Origin: an uncultured Opitutales bacterium
Lineage (GTDB): Bacteria > Verrucomicrobiota > Verrucomicrobiia > Opitutales > Intestinicryptomonadaceae
Length of the DNA: 64,000 bases
Direction: 5' to 3'
Assembly: GCA_944390805.1 (NCBI GenBank)
Contig: CALXQW010000037.1
Location: 34,422-98,421 of the forward strand
Position numbers and translations under genes: made by a program. Shown here piece by piece: positions 45,663 to 53,771 of this stretch (its first letter is position 1; each line of letters begins with the position of its first letter). The notes beneath the pieces are model-generated. The model did no database searches. It was not told the origin of the DNA and worked only from the letters and a program-made list of their open reading frames with translations.

Positions 45663-46663
45663 CTTAAATATGCATCAAGATCTATAATTTTAAAGCTTTT
45701 CATGAGAAATTCATCATATAATAAGGTTTCTCTTGAAATTTTTATGTGGTCATTAAAAATTGAACTTGGATTAATGATATATGCATCTCTTACATCGATA
45801 ACTTCTTCTGCCCTTTTATATTGGGGAAGATGCCTTTCTTTATTACCATCTATCATTATTCCTTCTGGCCAATAGTGTGTAATATTTATCTTATATGGAA
45901 TAAATAGTAAAGAATCTCCCAATTGTTTGAAATTATTATATTCGGCACGGAATATTCCTTTGAGATTTATAATCTTTGAACCATTTACTTTAACTCTAAA
46001 GTTATTTTCTATAGAAGCAGGATACCAATTATTTAATTTCTTATTAAAACAAAATTTATAAACATTATATAAGGTATAATTATCATACTTTTTTAATAAA
46101 ACTTCTATTTCGAAGTCTATACTATTCTCTGACGAAGATAGAATAGTTACTGAATTTCTTTCTTCAATACAACCAATGAGAATATTATAAATTTTTTTTA
46201 ATTCGTCTGGAGCTGAGAAAATATCTCTAATATACATAAGATAATCTGAGAATAATGGTTTAATCTTGCTAGTTGATCGATCTAAAATGCTAGCAGAGTC
46301 CTCTGTCGGAAAATATGCTAATGTACTATGTCCATTAGATACATAACATTCTGTTATCTTAGAATCAAATCCATTTTCAAATATACATTCTAATCTAAAG
46401 TTTTTTGTAAAAACATCCCTATAACATTTCATTGTTTCATCCAATATAGGAGGTGTTTTGATATAATCTGAATACTTTATTGGATTTGATAAATATTTAT
46501 CACGAGTATTTGCGTAAGTTTTTATATAAACAGAGTAATCAATTGCAATATTATTACTATTGAAATAACCTGGAAGAAAATAGTCTAATAATTGTAAATC
46601 TATCGTATTTGAAAGAAGTGTTGTAGAAGCAAATGCGATTAATATTGATACATATTTTTTCAT
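45659..46663 (-). CDS. Exported protein of unknown function in the C39 operon
   Basis: A 334-residue protein with a signal peptide (MKKYVSILIAFASTTLLSN). Mature part of mixed type, with many Tyr, Asn and Ile, three cysteines (KCYRD, RLECIF, TECYV) in one 40-residue stretch and another later. A beta-rich lipocalin- or LolA-like fold is possible but nothing is proven. Fourteen bases after the LLGG protein and overlapping the C39-like gene by four. Confidence 0.65.
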   Translation of the reverse strand: MKKYVSILIAFASTTLLSNTIDLQLLDYFLPGYFNSNNIAIDYSVYIKTYANTRDKYLSNPIKYSDYIKTPPILDETMKCYRDVFTKNFRLECIFENGFDSKITECYVSNGHSTLAYFPTEDSASILDRSTSKIKPLFSDYLMYIRDIFSAPDELKKIYNILIGCIEERNSVTILSSSENSIDFEIEVLLKKYDNYTLYNVYKFCFNKKLNNWYPASIENNFRVKVNGSKIINLKGIFRAEYNNFKQLGDSLLFIPYKINITHYWPEGIMIDGNKERHLPQYKRAEEVIDVRDAYIINPSSIFNDHIKISRETLLYDEFLMKSFKIIDLDAYLR

Positions 46664-46677
46664 ATCTTAGTATTTAT

Positions 46678-47157
46678 CTATCCGTTAGTACAGTCTTTTG
46701 TTGTTTTGCTTTTAGATGGAGAATTCCCTCCATCCACAAGACAAGCGCCTGCCTTATCATACATAACCGACCATTTGCAACTATATTTATAAACTTGGCA
46801 AGGAGTTGAAACAGAGTTATTCGGATAACATCTACTTGTAGGAATTGGATTTTCCATTTTTTCGCAATCGCGAACACTTCCACCACCACCATCACGAGTC
46901 TGTTCTGATGTTGGACATTCTTCTTTTTTGGTTGCAGAACAAGATGCATTAGAAGAAGGGCATGGTTTTATTCTTTTAGATGAGCACTGAGCCCCATTTA
47001 TGCAATCGAGTTTATTATCACTACCTCCAAGTAGATTATAAGACTCTTCTACCGATAATTCATCGTAACTAATGGAATTTTCATGCCCTATTGCAAAGCA
47101 TACAAATGAAACTATAACAACTAATATAACGAGTATGTATCTATTCTTATTTTTCAT
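46678..47157 (-). CDS. Exported Cys-rich protein with a double-glycine (LLGG) site
   Basis: A 159-residue protein. One hydrophobic helix (about 7-24) directs it to the membrane. Then comes a leader-like segment, LSVEESYNLLGG, residues 35-45 (LS..E...LLGG), that resembles the double-glycine leaders of class II bacteriocins and their C39 processing. After LLGG the remaining 114 residues carry eleven cysteines (positions 52, 58, 66, 73, 81, 98, 110, 120, 127, 139, 156), are rich in Ser, Lys and Gly, and lack aromatic core residues. It looks like a disulphide-rich exported product. The C39-like peptidase two genes downstream is the obvious candidate processor; that link is inference. Confidence 0.72.
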   Translation of the reverse strand: MKNKNRYILVILVVIVSFVCFAIGHENSISYDELSVEESYNLLGGSDNKLDCINGAQCSSKRIKPCPSSNASCSATKKEECPTSEQTRDGGGGSVRDCEKMENPIPTSRCYPNNSVSTPCQVYKYSCKWSVMYDKAGACLVDGGNSPSKSKTTKDCTNG

Positions 47158-47172
47158 AACTTTATTTATTTA

Positions 47173-48765
47173 TCAGTTTATTTCTATAGGAAATTTTAAT
47201 CCATTTATATCAATATGACCTGTTGTTTTATCATAAATTATTCTTGATTTGATTTCTCCGTATACACTTTTCCGTAATTCAATCTGCTCTTTTCCATTTC
47301 GAATTATTTTTGTCTCTTGTCCATCACAATTCTTTCGTATCGAATATAAACTGTCTCTTTTATCAGTATTGTAAGCCATATAAATCAAAGATCTATTTTT
47401 TAAACTCTTCCAATGTATCCCATTCTTATCATAAATAAATTCTTTAAGATTTCAATCTTTATCAATTTCTCTAATTAGGTTACCGTTATCATCATAGGCT
47501 TTAGTTATCTGCATTTCCCATTCATCCGCTTTCGATATCTTCTTTTCAATTTTTCTGATTCTCATTGATGCGTTTCCCGGTGTCCCTATATAAGAAGTTC
47601 TGGTTTGTTCTCCGGTATTAGGATCTTGCGTTATTTTTATTGCATTCCTTACACTGTAATCCCAAATCTCCGCATGCTTGTATTCGGGCTTCTTATAACT
47701 TATCCTTGATTCTTGCGTGGCGCGTCCTCTCTTTCTATCTCCTGCAAACAAATATTCATCCTTCTCCGGATGCATATTGTCAAATAGGGGATTCCTTATG
47801 GCATATTCTCCGCCGCTATCACTCATTATCAACCCTGTTGAGGCATCCCACTCTATATATCCCTCGTTTCCTCCGCTACTCTTTTGGGTTATCCTGTTTA
47901 CAGATACCCTGGCACTATATTCCTCATCGTCTCTTGTTAAATATTTACGTTCCTTTTTTTCGGATTCCGCCGTATATTCATATCTATCTTCTCTATTATC
48001 AGGATATCTTATACTTGATACAGATTTATATGACTTTCCCAGTTTACTTACCCCGTCATCCCCATATGTATCGCAAACGCCATATTCAATATAGATTCTG
48101 TCCTTATTCTTTAATATTATATTTTTGAGTAATCCTTCTTCGTTGTAAACAAACCTCATTTCTTCCGACCGTTTAGTCTTATTATATATCAATCCTGGCT
48201 TATCTGACTTATCATATCTTATCTCGAACATATCAGCTCCTTCTCCAGATCTAAATAATACAAGATTCCCTTTTTTAAATATATAGTATTCGTCGGAAGA
48301 ATTTACTCTACGTATTTCTATGTCCGTTTTGCCTACGTTTAATTTCCAGGTTCCTGTGGTATTCAATATGTAGCTTTCTAAAAAACCTTTCTCAGCCTTC
48401 TGCACCCTGTTGAATGTATATGTCCCGTGATTGGGGCTCTTCCATTTATATCTGCCTTCTGCAGTTTTATAAACTTTTGTGTCGAAAAACGGAATACTCC
48501 AATACATCCCCATATATTTAGGCTCCATGCGAGGATCCGAAGTAAATTTGAAAAAGAAATCGGCTTCGCGTCCATCCCCCAATGGCATATTGTAAAAAAC
48601 CTTATCCATGCGGGCAAAACCATTGTAATCAGAATTGCCAATAGGTATCTGTCGCATAGAACGAGAAAATTGTCCGTAGGATAGGGGAGTGATCAATACA
48701 AAGCTCAATATGATGACTCCTTCTAAAATCATCTTAAATAAAGCTTTGTATTTAATGTAGCCCAT
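47173..48765 (-). pseudogene. Exported YD-repeat (RHS-like) protein interrupted by an in-frame TGA
   Basis: Two pieces in the same phase: residues 1-437 (ending at TGA, 47452-47454) and a tail continuing to 47173, together about 530 codons. The first piece has an N-terminal hydrophobic signal or anchor, then YD-repeat type beta strands such as VYNEEGLLKNI and DDNGNLIREIDKD. Past the TGA the reading runs on without a break as NLKEFIYDKNGIHWKS, precisely where a Gly codon (GGA) is expected in a D-K-D-G-N repeat. So a single G-to-T change explains it. Three bases separate its start from the 54-residue peptide gene. RHS/YD proteins form shells around toxins or adhesion surfaces. Confidence 0.78.
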
Positions 48766-48768
48766 GAG

Positions 48769-48933
48769 TTATTCCGCTATGTATATCGGCATGTAATCTC
48801 CATCAGGATTACCTCCACATTCAGGATCTCCTTCTTCGCAAGGCTCGCAATCGTCAGAAGAAGACGCGATAGCAAATCCAGCAGTAGATAAACATATTAG
48901 CATTATTAGAAGTATTTTCAACCTGTTTTTCAT
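48769..48933 (-). CDS. 54-residue exported Cys-containing peptide (first gene of the operon)
   Basis: A short gene with a strong ribosome site (GGAGG, seven bases before the ATG). It encodes 54 residues: a signal peptide ending near FAIASSS, then a mature peptide of about 30 residues with SDDCEPC, EGDPECGGNPDGD and YIAE at the end. It contains three cysteines, a GG pair and many acidic residues. It resembles in layout the tiny exported NVEALA-type peptides of Bacteroidota, but there is no NVEALA motif, so I do not assign that family. It lies three bases before the YD-repeat gene, so it is surely co-expressed. Confidence 0.75.
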   Translation of the reverse strand: MKNRLKILLIMLICLSTAGFAIASSSDDCEPCEEGDPECGGNPDGDYMPIYIAE

Positions 48934-49157
48934 ATCATAGCCTCCATTTTGTGATTACTTTATTACATTTAATAACAGTAATGTCAACAAAATAATTAAA
49001 AATAATTTAATTAATTAAAAATGATTGCAACTACGATTCATCTGTTTTTCTATATTGCTGAGCAGAAACTAGATATCGTAATAAACAAGCAGTTTCATGC
49101 AAGAGTGCCATGAACTATGCAGACGAAAAATCATAATTAAAAGAATTCGTTAATGTT
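48934..49157. other. AT-rich region carrying the envelope operon's promoter
   Basis: About 220 bases upstream of the 54-residue peptide gene without another open frame; very AT-rich, with no hairpin or repeat that I can see. Confidence 0.4.
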
Positions 49158-49716
49158 TTATTCAATTAACGATGGTTCTTTTGTATATTTACAGATTATA
49201 TTGAGTATTTCTTCTTTGGAGAAATTTAACTTATTAGTAAAGTATTTAACTCTGGTATCTTTTGCCTTTGGTGTAAGATCTCCAAAGTATATCTGAAGGG
49301 AAACAAATTCTATCTCTTTAAGCTTTAAATCTTCAGCTTCTTGATATATAGTATTAAATACAAATGCTGTAATAAAATTTAAAGGAATTTTTTTATTTAC
49401 ATCATGTTCTTGAAAATCAGTTTTCATAAAACCTGTACTTCTGTAACCAAATCCTTTTATGCGATATTCACCATTTTTATACTTAATATGAAGAATTGGT
49501 GTAAAGCCCTGCTTAAAAGAATTAACATTTATATAGATACTTCTTTGTTTCGACAAAGGGATAATATCTAACATCATCGGCAAATTGTCGGAAGGCTTGC
49601 TAATGGATAATCCAATTTCACTCATTTCAGAAATTAAGTTTTCTGATTCCAAAACTGGATTTGCCATCAATGTTACTCCAACGAAATATATTAATATATA
49701 AATAATTTTTTTTCAT
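49158..49716 (-). pseudogene. Exported protein gene with signal peptide out of frame (A8 tract)
   Basis: The open frame begins at 49670 (MMANPVL..., 170 residues) and is paralogous to the gene next to it (shared LPLDF/IPLNF, LKLKE, VSLQIYF/VSIQIRF, KYFTN patterns). An ATG at 49716 is followed by eight A and a hydrophobic sequence. With seven A it would read MKKIIYILIYFVGVTLMANP, a clean signal peptide joining the open frame. With eight it is out of phase. So either the gene is off, or the tract was miscounted, or expression is switched by slippage. The mature protein has no known family. Confidence 0.65.
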
Positions 49717-49764
49717 GAATATCGAGAATAAGATTAAATAGTTTCTATGTTTGAAGAAATATCT

Positions 49765-50843
49765 TTATAGATAATCAGCCGGATTGGGTTCTTGTGGATA
49801 TTTACTTATTATTTCCATAAACTCGTCTATTGGGAGGTATAATTGGTTTGTAAAATATTTGCTGTCTGTTTCTCTTGCTTTTCTTGTAAGCCCACTAAAA
49901 CGTATTTGAATTGAGACAGATTCTGCTTCTTTAAGTTTTAATTCTGAAATTCTTTTATATGTATAATTGAAAACCCATGCTGAAAGAAAGTCTAACGGAA
50001 GTTTTGTCCCAATATTACAGTTTTTTATACCGAAGCACGAAAATGCATTGTTTTTAGGACCAAATACATGCATATTGATTTTTTATCTTTATATTTAACA
50101 GTAAAATAAACCAAATAATCTGATCTCAAAGAATTAATAAATATATCAACATTTCTCATCTTTGATAATGTAATAATAATATTTAATAGCATTACTGGCG
50201 ATTCCGCTATTGGCCTATTAATAGATAACTCAAGTTTAATCTCTTCATACCCTGATGAAATTTTTGTTCTATCATCATTTACATACAGAAGTAGGGTACA
50301 AAGCAGTTGAGTTGTATCCTCTGTTAGAATTCCGCCTAAAGGTTTTGTTTTCCCATTATTTAATATAAGGTCAAATCTTCTTAGAAATCCTATAAAATTT
50401 ATTTCTTTAATATCCTTCTTAAGAAAACATTTTTCACGAAACCCATCATTAATAACTATTCTATCTTCAAAAACATATATGCCACTCCTCTTATTTGTAA
50501 TAAAACGGATTAGAGAATATATCGCATACATACATAAACATATTATTATGATTAGACAAATGGTACTTCCTTTTAAATTTCTTATGCGTATAGGATCATT
50601 CGCGTCTAAAAAATAATAATGTAAAAAATATAATAAAAAAATTAAAATCACCAAAGAAAAAAATGTAATATAAATACCGGTAATTAGTTTACTATACTTG
50701 AAATGCTTATTTATACCATCATTAGGATTCAAATAAGCTGCTTTTAATCGCATATTTCGTGTAAAGAATAAAGATGGTAGATCTGCTATAATAAATGAAG
50801 AAATTAAATAAGCAATTGGATGCATAATTATATAATCATGCAC
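49765..50843 (-). pseudogene. Frameshifted membrane protein, paralogue of the neighbouring gene
   Basis: Two frames overlap near 50070: an N-terminal piece (272 codons, with two to four transmembrane helices in residues 8-110 and a PH-like region) and a C-terminal piece (102 codons). Together they align with the gene at 49158 over the last 150 residues. The break is at a run of six A on the minus strand (T6 at 50079-50084 on plus): with seven A the reading becomes VKYKDKKINMHVFGPK and continues in phase to the stop. The order suggests one protein of about 350 residues disabled by a one-base contraction. Function unknown. Confidence 0.7.
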
Positions 50844-50937
50844 ATATTGACGTTATGATAAAAGCATTACTGGGATAATATTGATCTGAATATCTCTAAA
50901 TGTTTTTCATCTGCATTACTAATTACAATATCTTTGC

Positions 50938-51280
50938 ATGAAGATGTCAATTTATTACCGTTATAAGGAATATTATACCTACGATAAGCAAGGAAATATG
51001 CTTGAAAAAAACACACACAGGTATCATAATATATACTTACGATACAGTAAACTAGTTAATGGAAATGGAATAACCCAAAGTAGAGTGCGAATATTTTTAC
51101 AACAGGGCAGGGTGGTTAGTAATGGAGAAACTCAACCAGTAAATAGACGTAGAATATATATATGGACACTCGGATAAGGTAATAGAGGTAATCCGCAACG
51201 GCAAGATAACAAATATACAACTTCAGAACAAGTACCAGACTGCTTGTTACTGCAATGAATTGGGGATGGACTCAATTTAA
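50938..51280 (+). pseudogene. RHS/YD-repeat protein tail, broken at an AT repeat
   Basis: The first piece has the YD-type pattern EYYTYDKQGNMLEKN and ends prematurely at 51177. A second piece in another phase continues GHSDKVIEVIRNGKITNIQ to TAA at 51278-51280. The two meet at (AT)5, positions 51154-51163; with six AT units the reading is RRIYIYGHSDKVIE without a stop. So one AT unit has been lost. No upstream core exists here, so this is an orphan tail of an RHS-type protein. It lies 18 bases before a small gene with a good ribosome site. Confidence 0.7.
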
Positions 51281-51298
51281 AATAGAAGGAAGTTATTC

Positions 51299-51739
51299 AT
51301 GGTCTTATTTCGGCTTATTCGAAAAGTAATTAATGCAATGAAATATGTTGTACTATTTTTTATAATAGTTATCGGATTTGCTTATTTTGCAAAAATAAGG
51401 ATTCCGCTACCTAACGGATATATATTAGAGGGAAAATACTTTGGGTTTGGAGGCGATTCAGATATTTCTTCCATAATATCTCCTAATAGAAATGAAAGTA
51501 TAAAAGATATATTAGATTTTTATGTACAAAATCAATTTGTTTATGGCTGTTTTCACCCGAAAAAAGGAGGGGAATCAAGATATTTTATACTAAATACAGC
51601 TGCACATCAATTACATATATATTCTAGTTCAAAAGAATATGCAAATGCGCTAAATTCATATTCTCTCAAAAACGGATTTATATCAGATTCAATAAATATA
51701 CTTGAAATCAGATCTGGATTTAAAAAAGTTTATTGGTAG
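51299..51739 (+). CDS. Membrane-anchored small protein next to the RHS tail (immunity-like position)
   Basis: A 146-residue protein with a good ribosome site (AGAAGGA, eight bases upstream), one N-terminal transmembrane helix (about 15-33) and an outer domain of mixed alpha/beta type with aromatic residues (QNQFVYGCFHPKKGGESRYF). No known family. The place directly after an RHS C-terminal tail is where immunity genes usually stand, which is the only hint of function. Confidence 0.6.
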   Translation: MVLFRLIRKVINAMKYVVLFFIIVIGFAYFAKIRIPLPNGYILEGKYFGFGGDSDISSIISPNRNESIKDILDFYVQNQFVYGCFHPKKGGESRYFILNTAAHQLHIYSSSKEYANALNSYSLKNGFISDSINILEIRSGFKKVYW

Positions 51740-51795
51740 ATATATATTGCATAAAAGCATCGCTACAGAATGTAACATTGTAGAACAATTATTTA

Positions 51796-52022
51796 TGCTG
51801 TGCGCGCACGGCGAAGAAGCTGAACAATTTCATACGCGATACGCTTGAAGAACAGCGTGCGTAGGGTAAATTTGAGCCAAGCGAGCTAGCCCAGATCATA
51901 GGCGATACGGTAAACCTGCCGCAGCTACCGGAGTTTAAGTTGCCCAAAAAGATTATTTTTACGTCGAAAGACAAGGAGAACGACGCCAGGTATTACAGTT
52001 ACGATAAATCCTGTAGGATTAT
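51796..52022 (+). pseudogene. Fragment of an unidentified protein, with one internal stop
   Basis: A run of protein-like sequence (KKLNNFIRDTLEEQ, TAG at 51862, then FEPSELAQIIGD and LPEFKLPKKIIFTSKD) that is visibly more GC-rich than its surroundings and has no start of its own. It may have been joined to the next frame at 52025 by a frameshift. I cannot name the family. Treat as a remnant. Confidence 0.45.
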
Positions 52023-52024
52023 AA

Positions 52025-52399
52025 GTGTGGAATCCTCTATTTACAGAATCTGAATATAAAAACTTCAAATATGGTGATGAAAAATATGTTTGTATTTACG
52101 AGTATGAATATTTAGATGCTGGGGAGTTTAAACTTTTACTTTACATTTTCCCATTAGATGGGACAAATCCGGCTCGTTATAAGATAAAAACAACAGCTTT
52201 ATTTAATCTAAAAAATAAAAAATTCTCCGAAATAGAACAGACCAATTTCTATGGGAATGACATATTTAAAGTTTCGTTTGAAGTAGATCATCAGATAGGG
52301 TATAATATTGATTTAAAATCCCCTGATGACAAAATTTTATTAAGATTTTACTCTGGTAAGTTGGTAGAGTACATAACAAATAAAGCGAAAGCTGATTAG
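52025..52399 (+). CDS. Small protein of unknown function, possibly the 3' part of a broken gene
   Basis: A frame of 124 residues starting with GTG, just after an in-phase TAA. Sequence is soluble, aromatic and acidic (YKNFKYGDEKYVCIYEYEYLDAGEFKLLLYI), no signal peptide. It could be a real small gene or the continuation of the fragment before it. No family recognised. Confidence 0.45.
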   Translation: MWNPLFTESEYKNFKYGDEKYVCIYEYEYLDAGEFKLLLYIFPLDGTNPARYKIKTTALFNLKNKKFSEIEQTNFYGNDIFKVSFEVDHQIGYNIDLKSPDDKILLRFYSGKLVEYITNKAKAD

Positions 52400-52726
52400 G
52401 ATTGCGATTCTTGTGGAATGCGTCTTCTGCAGGGCCAATGAATAATAGAAGTTTATTCTTTTAGAATATATACATAATTAGACATAATATATATTATGCG
52501 ACAAGTATGTGGTTTTCGATTTCCCAACTATATTTATGGATATATTTATTATAGAGGCACCTTTTGATTAATTACTGCGAAGAATTATAAATCTTGAAAC
52601 ACTGTTCATCTTATTTTGCTCAAAGTGCTTTCACAGCCTTAATAAAATTTGTGCATAATATCTTTTGTCCTAAATTTCACTGCCTTAGTGCTTGACTCTT
52701 TTTAGCCATATACAAATTTTATTATT
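52400..52726. other. AT-rich intergenic region
   Basis: About 330 bases between the decayed zone and the beta-propeller gene. I see no gene, hairpin or repeat in it. Confidence 0.4.
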
Positions 52727-53689
52727 ATGAAAACTTTCGTTTTTTCTATACTTTCTTTTTTTATCCTTTCTGTTAACGCATTTGCTTATACGTACTTGTT
52801 CTCAGAACACTCTCAAGGTGTGGCTGCTATTGCAGATTCCAACGGGAAAATTCTATGGGCGGTTTTAGCTCCTCACCCACAGTCTGTTGATATATCAAAA
52901 GACGGCTCAAAGATATTTGTAAGCTATCTAAATGGCGCCATCATGTTCGATAAAGATACCAAGTCTGAATTATGGCGATACGAATGCCCGTCTGTTGTAT
53001 GGCGTGGCGCAGATACGGATACTGCAAAACGCGGAGATATTGTGCGCCTGCAAAACCCTGTTGCTCAGATCTTATCTGAAGACCTATTTCTTGTTGGGAA
53101 TGAAGGCGTATCTAAGTTATTAGAAATAAATTCGAAATCTGAAATAAAAAAGGAAATTCAAGCGCAATCGGCTAAACAAATTCCTCATGGAGAGTTTAGA
53201 CTGGCATCGAAGACATTTGAAAACACCTATCTGATTCCTTTCCTGTCAAGTTCGGTACTGGCGGAATATTCTTCTGATGGAAAACTCATACGCTCTATAA
53301 AAACTCCAAGCGGCGTAGTTAGCGCTCAACGCCTGAAAGACTCCTTAACGCTTGCTGGTGGACTATTTGGACTTATTATATACGATGGCGACGGAAAAGA
53401 AATCTGGAGTATGAAATCCGATGCAATTGCAAAACAGCTTGGAATGCAGAAACCTATAGTTATATGCGGCGCCAAAGCCCTTCCGAACGGAAATATATTA
53501 TGCGCAACATATTCTGACGAAGGATGCCCGGACATTCTGGAAATTTCTCCGGCTGATAATAAGATTGTAAAGTCGCTCGATTTCCCATCATACTCTCACT
53601 TTTCGGCAATTAGAATTCTCGATGACAGCCAAAAACCCATTGATGAATCTGCCGCGAAAGTAAGGCTCCCCAAAGAAATTTCTTTATAA
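52727..53689 (+). CDS. Exported beta-propeller-like protein
   Basis: A 320-residue protein with a signal peptide (cleavage near AFAYTY). Repeated blade motifs: GVAAIADSNGKILWAV, PQSVDISKDGSKIFVSY, IMFDKDTKSELWRYE, SSVLAEYSSDGKLIRSI, LIIYDGDGKEIWSM and ALPNGNILCATYSD, about 40-50 residues apart, as in PQQ- or WD-type propellers. The family is a binding scaffold; no catalytic residue is seen. It sits upstream of and co-directional with GH16, 82 bases apart, so it may serve the same polysaccharide. Confidence 0.75.
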   Translation: MKTFVFSILSFFILSVNAFAYTYLFSEHSQGVAAIADSNGKILWAVLAPHPQSVDISKDGSKIFVSYLNGAIMFDKDTKSELWRYECPSVVWRGADTDTAKRGDIVRLQNPVAQILSEDLFLVGNEGVSKLLEINSKSEIKKEIQAQSAKQIPHGEFRLASKTFENTYLIPFLSSSVLAEYSSDGKLIRSIKTPSGVVSAQRLKDSLTLAGGLFGLIIYDGDGKEIWSMKSDAIAKQLGMQKPIVICGAKALPNGNILCATYSDEGCPDILEISPADNKIVKSLDFPSYSHFSAIRILDDSQKPIDESAAKVRLPKEISL

Positions 53690-53771
53690 TATATTTCAAT
53701 GAAGAAATATGGAAGAAATTTTCTTTTCTTTTTCACATAATAAATTTCTCTAAATTAATAATAAAAAATAT

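Noticed and set aside
47452..47454. TGA as selenocysteine or as a sense codon
   Set aside because: Gly, not Cys, is expected there, no SECIS-like hairpin is evident, and many genes in the window (such as uppS and the first lipoprotein) end in TGA.
51789..51974. Minus-strand small frame
   Set aside because: The plus-strand reading is more protein-like (ELAQIIGD, FKLPKKII) and there is no start signal on minus.
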